Source: Alistipes sp. (GTDB lineage: Bacteria > Bacteroidota > Bacteroidia > Bacteroidales > Rikenellaceae). Taken from it: a DNA stretch of 64,000 bases. The position numbers and the translations under genes were made by a program. Below are positions 34,880 through 42,761 of this stretch, in pieces. The notes below the pieces were generated by a model that saw nothing but the letters and a program-made list of their open reading frames with translations, did no database searches and was not told where the DNA came from. Numbering within the stretch: position 1 is the stretch's first letter; each line of letters begins with the position of its first letter. Location: the NCBI GenBank assembly GCA_017935185.1, contig JAGBIC010000023.1, positions 30,449 through 94,448 on the forward strand, in the 5' to 3' direction.

Positions 34880-35599
34880 TTATTCCATCGGGAATACTCG
34901 CACATCGGTAACACCCTCCAGCTCTTTGCAGAGTCGTTCGATGTCGGTCTTCTCCTCCACCTCACCGTAGTGGATAGGGTAGAAAATCTTTGGTTTCAGA
35001 ACCTTGATAGCCTCTACTGCCTGGTCGACTGTCATGGTGTAGGGCTGATTTACGGGGAGGCAAGCAACGTCAATATCCTTTAATGCCAGCATCTCGGGTG
35101 TCGGCTCGGTGTCACCCGGGATATATATGCGCAATTTGTTGTCGATGGTCAGCACATAGCCGCAATCTTCGCGGGCTTTTGGATGAAAATCGGTGTGCCC
35201 CTCGGTGGTGTTGTATGCAGCAACGGCCTCTATATGAATTTTGTCAAATGCCACAGCCTTCATGCCCGGGGTCATCAATACACACTCGCCTTCAAATACC
35301 TCGGCTGAGGTCTTGTCGCATACGATTATGCTGTCACGTGTTGTAATATCGTCAATCGCAGCACGGTCAAGATGGTCGTAGTGTGAATGTGTCACTAGCA
35401 CCAAATCGGCCTTTGGTAACTGTGAATATTTCGCATACCCTGTAACGGGGTCGGTGTATATGATTTTATCACCGACGGTTATCGATAGTGATGCGTGTTT
35501 GAAGAATGTGAAGATGACTTTGTCGTCATCGCCATAAACCACCTCATCGGTGGGGTATTGGGGCTTTTTGCCTCCGCCGAATATTGAAAAAAGTGACAT
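34880..35599 (-). CDS. Metallo-beta-lactamase-fold hydrolase (YtkL/UPF0173-like)
   Basis: This 239-residue protein has the MBL fold with the zinc motif HSHYDHLD at residues 71-78, a further GYVLTIDNKLRIYIPGDTEP segment, and a late histidine in IFYPIHYG. It matches the compact UPF0173-type hydrolases, which lack an assigned substrate. I start at the ATG at 35599 (MSLFSIFGGGKKPQ); the longer frame adds an unconserved segment transcribed as leader. Its promoter at 35698-35729 gives a leader of about 95 nt that holds a perfect palindrome, GCAAACGTTTGC (35672-35683). Confidence 0.85.
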   Translation of the reverse strand: MSLFSIFGGGKKPQYPTDEVVYGDDDKVIFTFFKHASLSITVGDKIIYTDPVTGYAKYSQLPKADLVLVTHSHYDHLDRAAIDDITTRDSIIVCDKTSAEVFEGECVLMTPGMKAVAFDKIHIEAVAAYNTTEGHTDFHPKAREDCGYVLTIDNKLRIYIPGDTEPTPEMLALKDIDVACLPVNQPYTMTVDQAVEAIKVLKPKIFYPIHYGEVEEKTDIERLCKELEGVTDVRVFPME

Positions 35600-35671
35600 A
35601 TTTTTAATCTGTTTTAAGGTTTTCTTTTGTGGGACATATCGTTCATGGCTTGCGATCGGTTGCATTTGCTT

Positions 35672-35683
35672 GCAAACGTTTGC
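35672..35683. promoter_or_regulatory. 12-bp CG-centred palindrome in the hydrolase leader
   Basis: GCAAACGTTTGC is a perfect palindrome with a central CG, the form of LacI-family operators. It is flanked by ATCGG and CCGAT inverted arms. It lies about 15 bp downstream of the -7 box of the minus-strand promoter, where a bound repressor could block elongation. The binding protein is unknown. Confidence 0.4.
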
Positions 35684-35697
35684 CGATAGTCATAAGA

Positions 35698-35729
35698 CAA
35701 AGATATCAAATAGAATCGATATTTTCAAA
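35698..35729 (-). promoter_or_regulatory. Sigma-ABfr promoter of the MBL-fold hydrolase gene
   Basis: TTTG (35729-35726), a 20-bp spacer and TATCTTTG (35705-35698) on the minus strand are a perfect consensus match. Confidence 0.8.
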
Positions 35730-35776
35730 TTGTGGGCCTTCGTTGTTGAAATTGTTAATAAAAAGGGGAGATTTTT

Positions 35777-35808
35777 TTTGCGAGGTCGTTCAAAAAAGAG
35801 TAAATTTG
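35777..35808 (+). promoter_or_regulatory. Sigma-ABfr promoter of plsC
   Basis: TTTG (35777-35780), a 20-bp spacer and TAAATTTG (35801-35808) match the consensus. It lies 35 bp before the plsC ATG at 35844 and rules out the longer frame as coding. Confidence 0.8.
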
Positions 35809-35843
35809 CAAGATTGAATATTTATCGTCTAAAAAACTCTATT

Positions 35844-36590
35844 ATGCTGACAATTTTATACTATATCTTCACCCTTTTGCAGGTGTCGGTTTTGTTTGTG
35901 TTATCAATTATTGTGTTGGCTGTGACCTATCCGTTTGACAAGAGTCGCCGTTGGGTACACGAGTGCTCTCGTTGGATATGCGGATTGCTGTATGGTGTGC
36001 CTCCGTTTATTCGTCGCACCATTGACGGTGTGGAGAATATCGACAAGAATAAAGCCTACGTCATGGTGCTGAACCACAATTCCGGATTCGATATTTTTGC
36101 AGCGTATAAAATTCCTCTGAACTTCCGTTGGGTGTCAAAGCGTGAGGTTTTCCGTGTGCCGTTCATGGGCCCGCTGCTCACAATTCACGGCGATATACCT
36201 ATCGAGCGTGGTAACGCTTCCGAGGCTATGGCCAAGATGCTTCGTTTGGGTAAACTGTGGCTCAGCCGTGGTGTGAGTGTGGCAATTTTCCCTGAAGGAA
36301 CCCGTTCGAAAACAGGTCAGATAAACCGATTCAAGGCCGGTGCTTTTAATCTGGCAAAGGAGGCCGAGGTGGAGATTCTTCCAATTGTAATGACCGGTAC
36401 AAACGAGTTCTTCCGCAAGGGCTGGTTGGTGAATTGGCGTAACCGCGTAGGTATCAGAGTTCTTCCTCCCGTGCCTGTGGAGCAGATTCGAGCCATGGAG
36501 GTTAAGGAGTTGATGCAGCAAACTCAGGAGCGCATGGTTGAGGCTCTGACCCAACTTCGCGATGAGATTAAGGCCGAAAAGCAAAAATAA
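35844..36590 (+). CDS. plsC: 1-acyl-sn-glycerol-3-phosphate acyltransferase
   Basis: PlsC adds the second acyl chain to lysophosphatidic acid, giving phosphatidic acid at the inner membrane. From the ATG at 35844 it has 248 residues and begins with a membrane segment (LYYIFTLLQVSVLFVLSIIV). Motif I is NHNSGFD (His78, Asp83), motif II lies around WVSKREVFRVPFMG, motif III is FPEGTRSKTG (149-158), and VEILPIVMTGT is motif IV. It stands alone on its own promoter, divergent from the hydrolase gene; plsY, which acts one step earlier, is 25 kb away. Confidence 0.93.
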   Translation: MLTILYYIFTLLQVSVLFVLSIIVLAVTYPFDKSRRWVHECSRWICGLLYGVPPFIRRTIDGVENIDKNKAYVMVLNHNSGFDIFAAYKIPLNFRWVSKREVFRVPFMGPLLTIHGDIPIERGNASEAMAKMLRLGKLWLSRGVSVAIFPEGTRSKTGQINRFKAGAFNLAKEAEVEILPIVMTGTNEFFRKGWLVNWRNRVGIRVLPPVPVEQIRAMEVKELMQQTQERMVEALTQLRDEIKAEKQK

Positions 36591-36636
36591 TTTTCCGATA
36601 AGATTTTAAGTGACAGAAAATGACACTTTGCCACGG

Positions 36637-36644
36637 TAGTTTTG
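36637..36644 (+). promoter_or_regulatory. Putative -7 box for parE-parC
   Basis: TAGTTTTG matches TAnnTTTG, 28 bp before the parE ATG. No TTG appears at the -33 distance. Confidence 0.4.
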
Positions 36645-36671
36645 TGGTGTAGAAATGAAAGTATTGCGAAT

Positions 36672-38546
36672 ATGGCAAATGAGATAAAGAATAAAACTAA
36701 TGTTGCGGCTTATGGTGATGATGCGATAAAGACTTTGTCGCCTCGCGAGCATCTGCGTCTGCGTCCGGGTATGTATATCGGAAAGTTGGGTGATGGCTCG
36801 CAGGTCGACGATGGTATTTATGTGCTTATCAAAGAGACTGTCGATAACTCTATCGACGAGTTTATCATGGGCGCGGGCGATAAAATCGAGATTACCATCG
36901 AGGACAATGTGGTCACTGTGCGCGACTATGGTCGAGGTATCCCCTTGAAAATGCTGTCGGCTGCTGTCAGCCAGATGAATACCGGTGGTAAGTATGATGG
37001 CGATGCGTTCAAAAAGACCGTTGGTCTGAATGGTGTCGGCGTGAAGGCTGTGAATATGCTGTCAAGCGAGTTTACGGCTCGCTCTGTGCGTGATGGCGAG
37101 GCCCATACCGTAATCTTTGCGCAGGGCCTTGAGCAGTCCGACCGCTGGGAGAGTGGCGTTGCAGAGCGTAACGGTACCATGATTCAGTTCCGTGTTGATG
37201 AGGAGATTTTCGGTAAGTATAGCTATAATATGGACTATGTCGAGCAGATGGTGCGTAACTACACCTATCTGAACCTCGGCTTGAAGATTATACTTAACGG
37301 TCAGGAGTTCGTGTCGAAGAATGGTCTACTTGATTTGGTGAACGATAATCTTTCGGAAGAGCCCCTTTACCCGCCAATATATCTCTCGGGTAACGATATC
37401 GATGTGGTTATTACCCATGGTGAGGGTTATGGCGAGAGCTATTATTCATTTGTCAATGGTCAGTATACCCCGCAGGGCGGAACACATCAGGCCGCTTTCC
37501 GTGCGTCGGTAGCCAAGGTGGTTAAGGAGTTTTTCAAAAAGGATTACGACCCTTCGGATGTGCGAACATCAATGATTGCTGCCGTATCGGTCAGAATGAA
37601 CGACCCCGTGTTTGAGTCACAGACCAAAATCCGCCTCGGCTCGAAGGAGATTGCTCCGGGGGTGTCGATGCAGCAGTTTGTAGGCGATTTCCTCGCAGAG
37701 AATCTCGATAATTACCTGCACAAGAATCCTGAAACGGTTCAGGTGTTGCAGAAGAAGATTAACGAAAACGAAAAGGCTCGCAAGGCTATCTCGGGCTTTC
37801 AGAAAAAGGCTCGTGAGACCGCCAAGAAGGTGGCTGTAAACAATCGTAAGTTGCGTGATTGTAAGGTGCATCTTACCGACAGCAAAAACGAGTTGGCCGA
37901 GAAGACCATGATTTTCATTACCGAGGGTTTGTCGGCTATGGGACCTATAACAGCCAGTCGCGATGCCATGACGCAGGCGGTCTTCTGCTTGCGCGGTAAG
38001 CCGAAAAACTGTTATGGCCTTACCAAACGGCTCGTCTACGAGAATGATGAGTTCAATTTGTTGCAGTCGGCACTGAATATCGAGGATGGACTGGAGAATC
38101 TGCGTTACAATAAGGTGATTATCGCAACCGATGCCGATGTTGATGGTATGCATATCCGCCTGCTTATGACCAGCTTCTTCTTGCAGTTCTACCCCGAACT
38201 TATCCGCAGCGGCCACCTTTACATTTTGCAGACGCCACTGTTCCGCGTGCAGAACAAGAAAGAGAATTTCTATTGTTATTCGGAGGAGGAGCGTCAACGC
38301 GCTATCAAGAAGTGCGGTGCTACTGCCGAGATTACCCGCTTTAAGGGTTTGGGTGAGATCAATGCCGACGAGTTCAAGGAACTTATTGGCGAGAATATCC
38401 GTTTGGATAAAGTTCGACTTACCAAGGATGATCCTATCAGCGATTTGCTGGAGTTCTATATGGGTACCAATACCTTCGAGCGCCAGAACTTTATCGTGAA
38501 CAACCTTCGCATCGAAGAGGATATTTACGATGAGCCTATTGCATAA
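36672..38546 (+). CDS. parE: DNA topoisomerase IV subunit B
   Basis: ParE is the ATPase subunit of topoisomerase IV, which separates linked daughter chromosomes. The 624 residues show the GHKL ATP-binding domain (LRLRPGMYIGKLGDG, VDNSIDEFIMG, VRDYGRGIPL, NTGGKYDGDAFKKTVGLNGV), the transducer domain with YTPQGGTHQAAFR, and the TOPRIM domain with DADVDGMHIRLL. The first TOPRIM motif reads TEGLSAMG at residues 417-424 where most relatives have EGDSA, so the aspartate is replaced by leucine. I start at the ATG at 36672. parC follows after 33 bp, which with the length supports ParE over GyrB. Confidence 0.9.
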   Translation: MANEIKNKTNVAAYGDDAIKTLSPREHLRLRPGMYIGKLGDGSQVDDGIYVLIKETVDNSIDEFIMGAGDKIEITIEDNVVTVRDYGRGIPLKMLSAAVSQMNTGGKYDGDAFKKTVGLNGVGVKAVNMLSSEFTARSVRDGEAHTVIFAQGLEQSDRWESGVAERNGTMIQFRVDEEIFGKYSYNMDYVEQMVRNYTYLNLGLKIILNGQEFVSKNGLLDLVNDNLSEEPLYPPIYLSGNDIDVVITHGEGYGESYYSFVNGQYTPQGGTHQAAFRASVAKVVKEFFKKDYDPSDVRTSMIAAVSVRMNDPVFESQTKIRLGSKEIAPGVSMQQFVGDFLAENLDNYLHKNPETVQVLQKKINENEKARKAISGFQKKARETAKKVAVNNRKLRDCKVHLTDSKNELAEKTMIFITEGLSAMGPITASRDAMTQAVFCLRGKPKNCYGLTKRLVYENDEFNLLQSALNIEDGLENLRYNKVIIATDADVDGMHIRLLMTSFFLQFYPELIRSGHLYILQTPLFRVQNKKENFYCYSEEERQRAIKKCGATAEITRFKGLGEINADEFKELIGENIRLDKVRLTKDDPISDLLEFYMGTNTFERQNFIVNNLRIEEDIYDEPIA

Positions 38547-38579
38547 TTTACTAACCGGAAACAAATAAATCTACCATAG

Positions 38580-41366
38580 ATGGCAGACGAAAAATATATA
38601 TTGGAGCAGCAGGATGTTGACCCTATCGACGACCAAGTGATGGCCGCCGATGAGGTGCAACCTGCCGAGCAGGGTAAATTTGACCGACTCTTTGGCGATG
38701 AGGGTAACCTGAAAAAACTTACGGGCATGTATCAGAATTGGTTTCTCGATTACGCCTCGTATGTTATTTTGGAGCGTGCCGTGCCACATCTCGATGATGG
38801 CCTTAAACCTGTGCAACGCCGTATCCTTCACACCATGAAGTGTTGTGATGATGGTCGTCGTAATAAGGTGCAGAATATCGTGGGCCAGGTGATGGCGTAT
38901 CACCCCCATGGTGATGCGTCAATCAAGGATGCTTTGGTGCAGCTGGGTCAGAAAGAGTTGCTTATTGATACCCAAGGTAACTGGGGTAATATTCTCACAG
39001 GCGACGAGGCTGCTGCAGGTCGTTATATCGAGGCACGCCTTTCGAAATTTGCTTTGGATGTGGTCTATAACAAGAAGACCACCGAGTGGATGCGCTCGTA
39101 TGATGGCCGCAACGAAGAACCCGTTACATTGCCTGTTAAATTCCCGCTTCTGTTGGCGCAGGGTACCGAGGGTATTGCTGTCGGTTTGGCTTCAAAGATT
39201 CTGCCCCACAACTTCAATGAGTTGATATCGGCTTGTATCGCCCATTTGAAAGGTGAGGATTTTCAGCTTTTGCCCGACTTCCCCACGGGTGGATTGATGG
39301 ATGCCAGCCGTTATAACGACGGTTTGAGAGGCGGAGCTGTGAAAGTTCGTGCCCGCATATCAAAAGTCGATAAGCGCACGCTTGTTATTACCGAGATTCC
39401 TTTCTCGACAACCTCTGAAAGTATCAAGGACTCTATCATCAAGGCTATCGAGAAGGGTAAAATCAAGGCCAAGAAGGTGGATGATCTTACAGCCGATAAG
39501 GTCGAGATTGTTGTGCATGTGGCCAACGACGAATCGAGCGATAAAACCATCGATGCTTTGTACGCTTTCACTTTGTGCGAGGTCTCTATATCGCCCAATG
39601 CTTGTGTGATTGTTGATGACAAACCATGTTTCATGGGTGTCAAGGATATCTTGCGCCACTCGGCCGATCGTACCAAATTTTTGTTGGGTAGGGAGCTGGA
39701 AATTCGTTTGGGCGAGTTGAACGAGGCATGGCATGCCGCGTCGCTCGAGCGCATATTTATCGAGAATAAACTCTATCAACTTATCGAGGGTTGCCGTACG
39801 CGCGAGGCTGCATATGAGGCTGTCGATAAGGGCCTTGAGCCTTTCAAAAAATTGTTGCGTCGTGAGGTTACCATCGAGGATGTGCAGCGATTGACCGAGT
39901 TGAAATTTATCCGTATCTCTCGATATGATACCGATAAGGCCGACAACGAGATTAAGAAAATCGAGGAGGATATTAAGGCAACCAAATACGATTTGGCGCA
40001 TCTTACCGAGTATGCCATATCGTACTATGAGCGTATCCGTGAAAAGTATGGCAAGGGTCGTGACCGCAAGACCGAGATTCGCGAGTTCGACGTTATCGAG
40101 GCTACGAAGGTGGCCGTTACCAATGCCAAACTTTATGTCGATCGCGCCGAGGGATTCTTTGGTATCGGCAAGAGCATGAAAGATGCAGAGTTTGTTTGCG
40201 ATTGTAGCGATATAGACGATGTTATAGTGGTCTTGAAGGATGGCCGCTATGTCATTACCAAGGTGAGCGATAAGGCCTTCTTTGATAAGAATATTTATTA
40301 TATCGGCGTGTTCAGGCGTAATGATGAGCGTACGATATACAATGTCCTATATCGCGATGGCCGAGGTGGTGCAATCATGATGAAGCGTTGTGCCATAAAG
40401 AGTATCACACGCGACAAAGAGTATAACCTCACCAAGGGTACTCCCAAGAGCGATATCCTCTATATGTCGGTTAATCCCAATGGCGAGGCCGAGGTGCTTA
40501 AGATCTATTTCCGTCCGCGTCCGAGATTGAAGAAACTTATCGTTGATTTAGACTTCTCAACGGTTGCAATCAAGGGTCGCCAGAGTCAGGGTAACCTCTT
40601 CTCTCGTTACGGAATACATAAGATTGTGCTTAAGGAGCGTGGAACATCAACCCTCGGTGGCCAGAATATCTGGTACGATGATGACGTGCGTCGCCTGAAT
40701 ACTGATGGCAGGGGTGAGTTGCTGGGTGAGTTCAAGGGCGATGACAAGATTGTTGTTTGGACTTCGAAATACCAATACTACATCACAGGCTTCAGTGTTG
40801 ATCAGCATTTCCCCGACGAAACCGTTCGTGTGGAGAAGTATCACGCAGGTAAGGTTTACAGCTTGTGCTACTTCGATAAGGAGCAGAACTACTACTATAT
40901 GAAACGCTTCCAGCTGGAGAATAGCGATAAGATGTTGCCATTCCTCGATGATGAAAAGAGTATGGAGTTTGTTACTCTTACCGATAAGGAGGGGGCTACT
41001 CTTGTCATCAGCTATAAGGGAGCACACGCCATGCGTCCTGCCGATGAGGTTGATGTCGATACATTTGTCGGAGTCAAGAGCGCTCGTGCCAAAGGTAAGC
41101 GCATAACCACCTATGAGGTCGATACTTTGCGCTTTATTGAGCCCGAACCGATGCCTGAGCCGGAGGCGAATGAGGGTGAGGGTGTAGAGGCCGATGCCGC
41201 AGTGGAGTATGATACTGATGCTGTTGTTGAGGTTGATTTTGAACGGGTCGAGAATATTTCCGATGAAGATATTACGGAAGATGTCGCCACGGATACACAG
41301 CATAGTCAGGAGCCTGCACCTGATAAGGTGATTGTTATCGACTCTGAGCAGCTCAATCTGTTCTGA
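38580..41366 (+). CDS. parC: DNA topoisomerase IV subunit A
   Basis: ParC is the DNA-cutting subunit of topoisomerase IV. The 928 residues hold the winged-helix and tower domains (LERAVPHLDDGLKPVQRRIL, MAYHPHGDASIKDALVQLGQ), and the catalytic tyrosine in AAAGRYIEARLSKFA. A coiled-coil region follows, then a beta-pinwheel C-terminal domain (about 540-820). The last 100 residues are an acidic, disordered tail (EPMPEPEANEGEGVEADAAV) that ends in IDSEQLNLF. QLNLF at the very end looks like a sliding-clamp-binding motif. aroK follows closely, so parE-parC-aroK-murI may be one transcript. Confidence 0.92.
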   Translation: MADEKYILEQQDVDPIDDQVMAADEVQPAEQGKFDRLFGDEGNLKKLTGMYQNWFLDYASYVILERAVPHLDDGLKPVQRRILHTMKCCDDGRRNKVQNIVGQVMAYHPHGDASIKDALVQLGQKELLIDTQGNWGNILTGDEAAAGRYIEARLSKFALDVVYNKKTTEWMRSYDGRNEEPVTLPVKFPLLLAQGTEGIAVGLASKILPHNFNELISACIAHLKGEDFQLLPDFPTGGLMDASRYNDGLRGGAVKVRARISKVDKRTLVITEIPFSTTSESIKDSIIKAIEKGKIKAKKVDDLTADKVEIVVHVANDESSDKTIDALYAFTLCEVSISPNACVIVDDKPCFMGVKDILRHSADRTKFLLGRELEIRLGELNEAWHAASLERIFIENKLYQLIEGCRTREAAYEAVDKGLEPFKKLLRREVTIEDVQRLTELKFIRISRYDTDKADNEIKKIEEDIKATKYDLAHLTEYAISYYERIREKYGKGRDRKTEIREFDVIEATKVAVTNAKLYVDRAEGFFGIGKSMKDAEFVCDCSDIDDVIVVLKDGRYVITKVSDKAFFDKNIYYIGVFRRNDERTIYNVLYRDGRGGAIMMKRCAIKSITRDKEYNLTKGTPKSDILYMSVNPNGEAEVLKIYFRPRPRLKKLIVDLDFSTVAIKGRQSQGNLFSRYGIHKIVLKERGTSTLGGQNIWYDDDVRRLNTDGRGELLGEFKGDDKIVVWTSKYQYYITGFSVDQHFPDETVRVEKYHAGKVYSLCYFDKEQNYYYMKRFQLENSDKMLPFLDDEKSMEFVTLTDKEGATLVISYKGAHAMRPADEVDVDTFVGVKSARAKGKRITTYEVDTLRFIEPEPMPEPEANEGEGVEADAAVEYDTDAVVEVDFERVENISDEDITEDVATDTQHSQEPAPDKVIVIDSEQLNLF

Positions 41367-41383
41367 TCCAAAGGTTAATGCTT

Positions 41384-41908
41384 ATGAAGATTTTTTTGAT
41401 AGGTTATATGGGTTGTGGCAAGAGCTCGCTCGGCAAGAAGTTGGCCAAAGCTGCCAATATGCAGTTTGTCGATATGGACTCTCTGATTGAGGAGCGTGAG
41501 GGTGCAGCCATAAGCGATATATTCCGATATGAGGGCGAAGAGTATTTTCGTAATTTGGAGCGATCGATTATCGATGAATTGTCTGCGGCAGATGGTGATA
41601 TGGTAATATCTACCGGTGGCGGAGTTCCTGCATGGCGTGACAATATGGCGAAGATTAACAGTGTCGGCGAAAGTTTTTATCTACGTCGCACTGCCGAACA
41701 GATTGCCTCACGATTAAGCCCGCGAGGTCGCCAGAAACGTCCTAAGTTGCGTGGCTTGAACGATGAGGAGTTGGTCGCCTTTATGCGTGAAAATATGGCA
41801 GAGCGAGAGCCCTATTATATGCAGGCAACACATTGTGTGGAGTGCGCCGAGCGTAGCGATGCCGAATTGATAGAGTATATTTTGTCTGTAATTAAAAAGA
41901 ATGAATAA
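41384..41908 (+). CDS. aroK: Shikimate kinase
   Basis: AroK phosphorylates shikimate in the route to chorismate and aromatic amino acids. From the ATG at 41384 it has 174 residues; an in-frame ATG two codons earlier (41378) is equally possible. Walker A is GYMGCGKSS at residues 7-15. FVDMDSLIEEREG holds the shikimate-binding Asp, and STGGGVP, RLSPRGRQKRPKL (lid) follow. It lies 17 bp after parC and overlaps murI by 8 bp, so translation with murI is coupled. Confidence 0.95.
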   Translation: MKIFLIGYMGCGKSSLGKKLAKAANMQFVDMDSLIEEREGAAISDIFRYEGEEYFRNLERSIIDELSAADGDMVISTGGGVPAWRDNMAKINSVGESFYLRRTAEQIASRLSPRGRQKRPKLRGLNDEELVAFMRENMAEREPYYMQATHCVECAERSDAELIEYILSVIKKNE

Positions 41909-42674
41909 TAATCCCATAGGTCTTTACGATTCAGGTTTTGGCGGTTTGTCGGTGTGGCGTGAGCTGCGCCGAGCGTTGCTGAATGAGTCGTTGATCTATT
42001 TGGGTGACGGTAAACATTGCCCATATGGTTCGCTTGACGAACAGACTATTAAGGAGTATGCTACACAATCGGTGCAACTTCTTATTGATAGAGGATGTAA
42101 GCTTGTTGTCGTTGCGTGCAATACTGCTACTGCTGCTGCCATATCGCATTTGCGGGCTACTTTTCCGCAAATTCCCATTGTCGGGCTTGAGCCTGCGATT
42201 AAGCCTGCCTGCATGTCAACTCGCAGTGGTGTGGTTGGCGTTATAGCCACCGAGCGAAGCCTTAAAGGCGAGAAATTCTTATCGACGCTATCGCGTTATG
42301 GCGAGGGTGTAAAGGTCGTTAAGGCTGTTGGCGAGGGTTTTGTGGAGGCTGTTGAGGCGAATATGGAAGAGTCACCATCCACCGAACAGAAGGTGCGCGA
42401 TGTAGTTGAACCAATCATTGCTGCAGGGGCCGATATTATCGTGTTGGGTTGTACTCATTATCCTTTCTTGCGTGGCGTTATCGAGCGTGTTATCGGCAAG
42501 CGTGACGTGCGGGTGATTGATTCGGGTGAGGCTGTTGAAAAGAGGGTGGAGAGCCTGCTTGATGAGTATAATCTTCGAGCTGCCGAAGATAATATCCCGC
42601 AGATGGAGTTTTTGACATTTGCAGATGATGATTATCGCGAGCGCTTGCGTCTTAAAGCCTATGATAAAGAGTAG
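41901..42674 (+). CDS. murI: Glutamate racemase
   Basis: MurI converts L- to D-glutamate for peptidoglycan. The 257 residues include the family start IGLYDSGFGGLSV, LGDGKHCPYGSL, the catalytic cysteines Cys73 in VACNTATAAA and Cys184 in VLGCTHYPFL, and GLEPAIKPA. The family usually has FDSGVGG and GDxxRxPYG, so the substrate-loop residues differ a little, but both catalytic cysteines are kept. The start overlaps the end of aroK by 8 bp. Confidence 0.95.
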   Translation: MNNNPIGLYDSGFGGLSVWRELRRALLNESLIYLGDGKHCPYGSLDEQTIKEYATQSVQLLIDRGCKLVVVACNTATAAAISHLRATFPQIPIVGLEPAIKPACMSTRSGVVGVIATERSLKGEKFLSTLSRYGEGVKVVKAVGEGFVEAVEANMEESPSTEQKVRDVVEPIIAAGADIIVLGCTHYPFLRGVIERVIGKRDVRVIDSGEAVEKRVESLLDEYNLRAAEDNIPQMEFLTFADDDYRERLRLKAYDKE

Positions 42675-42761
42675 ATAGTGTTTTGCGGATTGCAAAAGCA
42701 TAATTTTATAGTTGTTCAAACGTTATATAATAGAGGGAAATCCAAAATATTATACTGAAAT

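Noticed and set aside
35550-35843. Longer plsC start
   Set aside because: The extension includes the leader of the opposite gene and the plsC promoter at 35777-35808.
37617-38564. 315-codon minus-strand frame inside parE
   Set aside because: Same reason: complementary strand of a conserved gene, no domain and no start signals.
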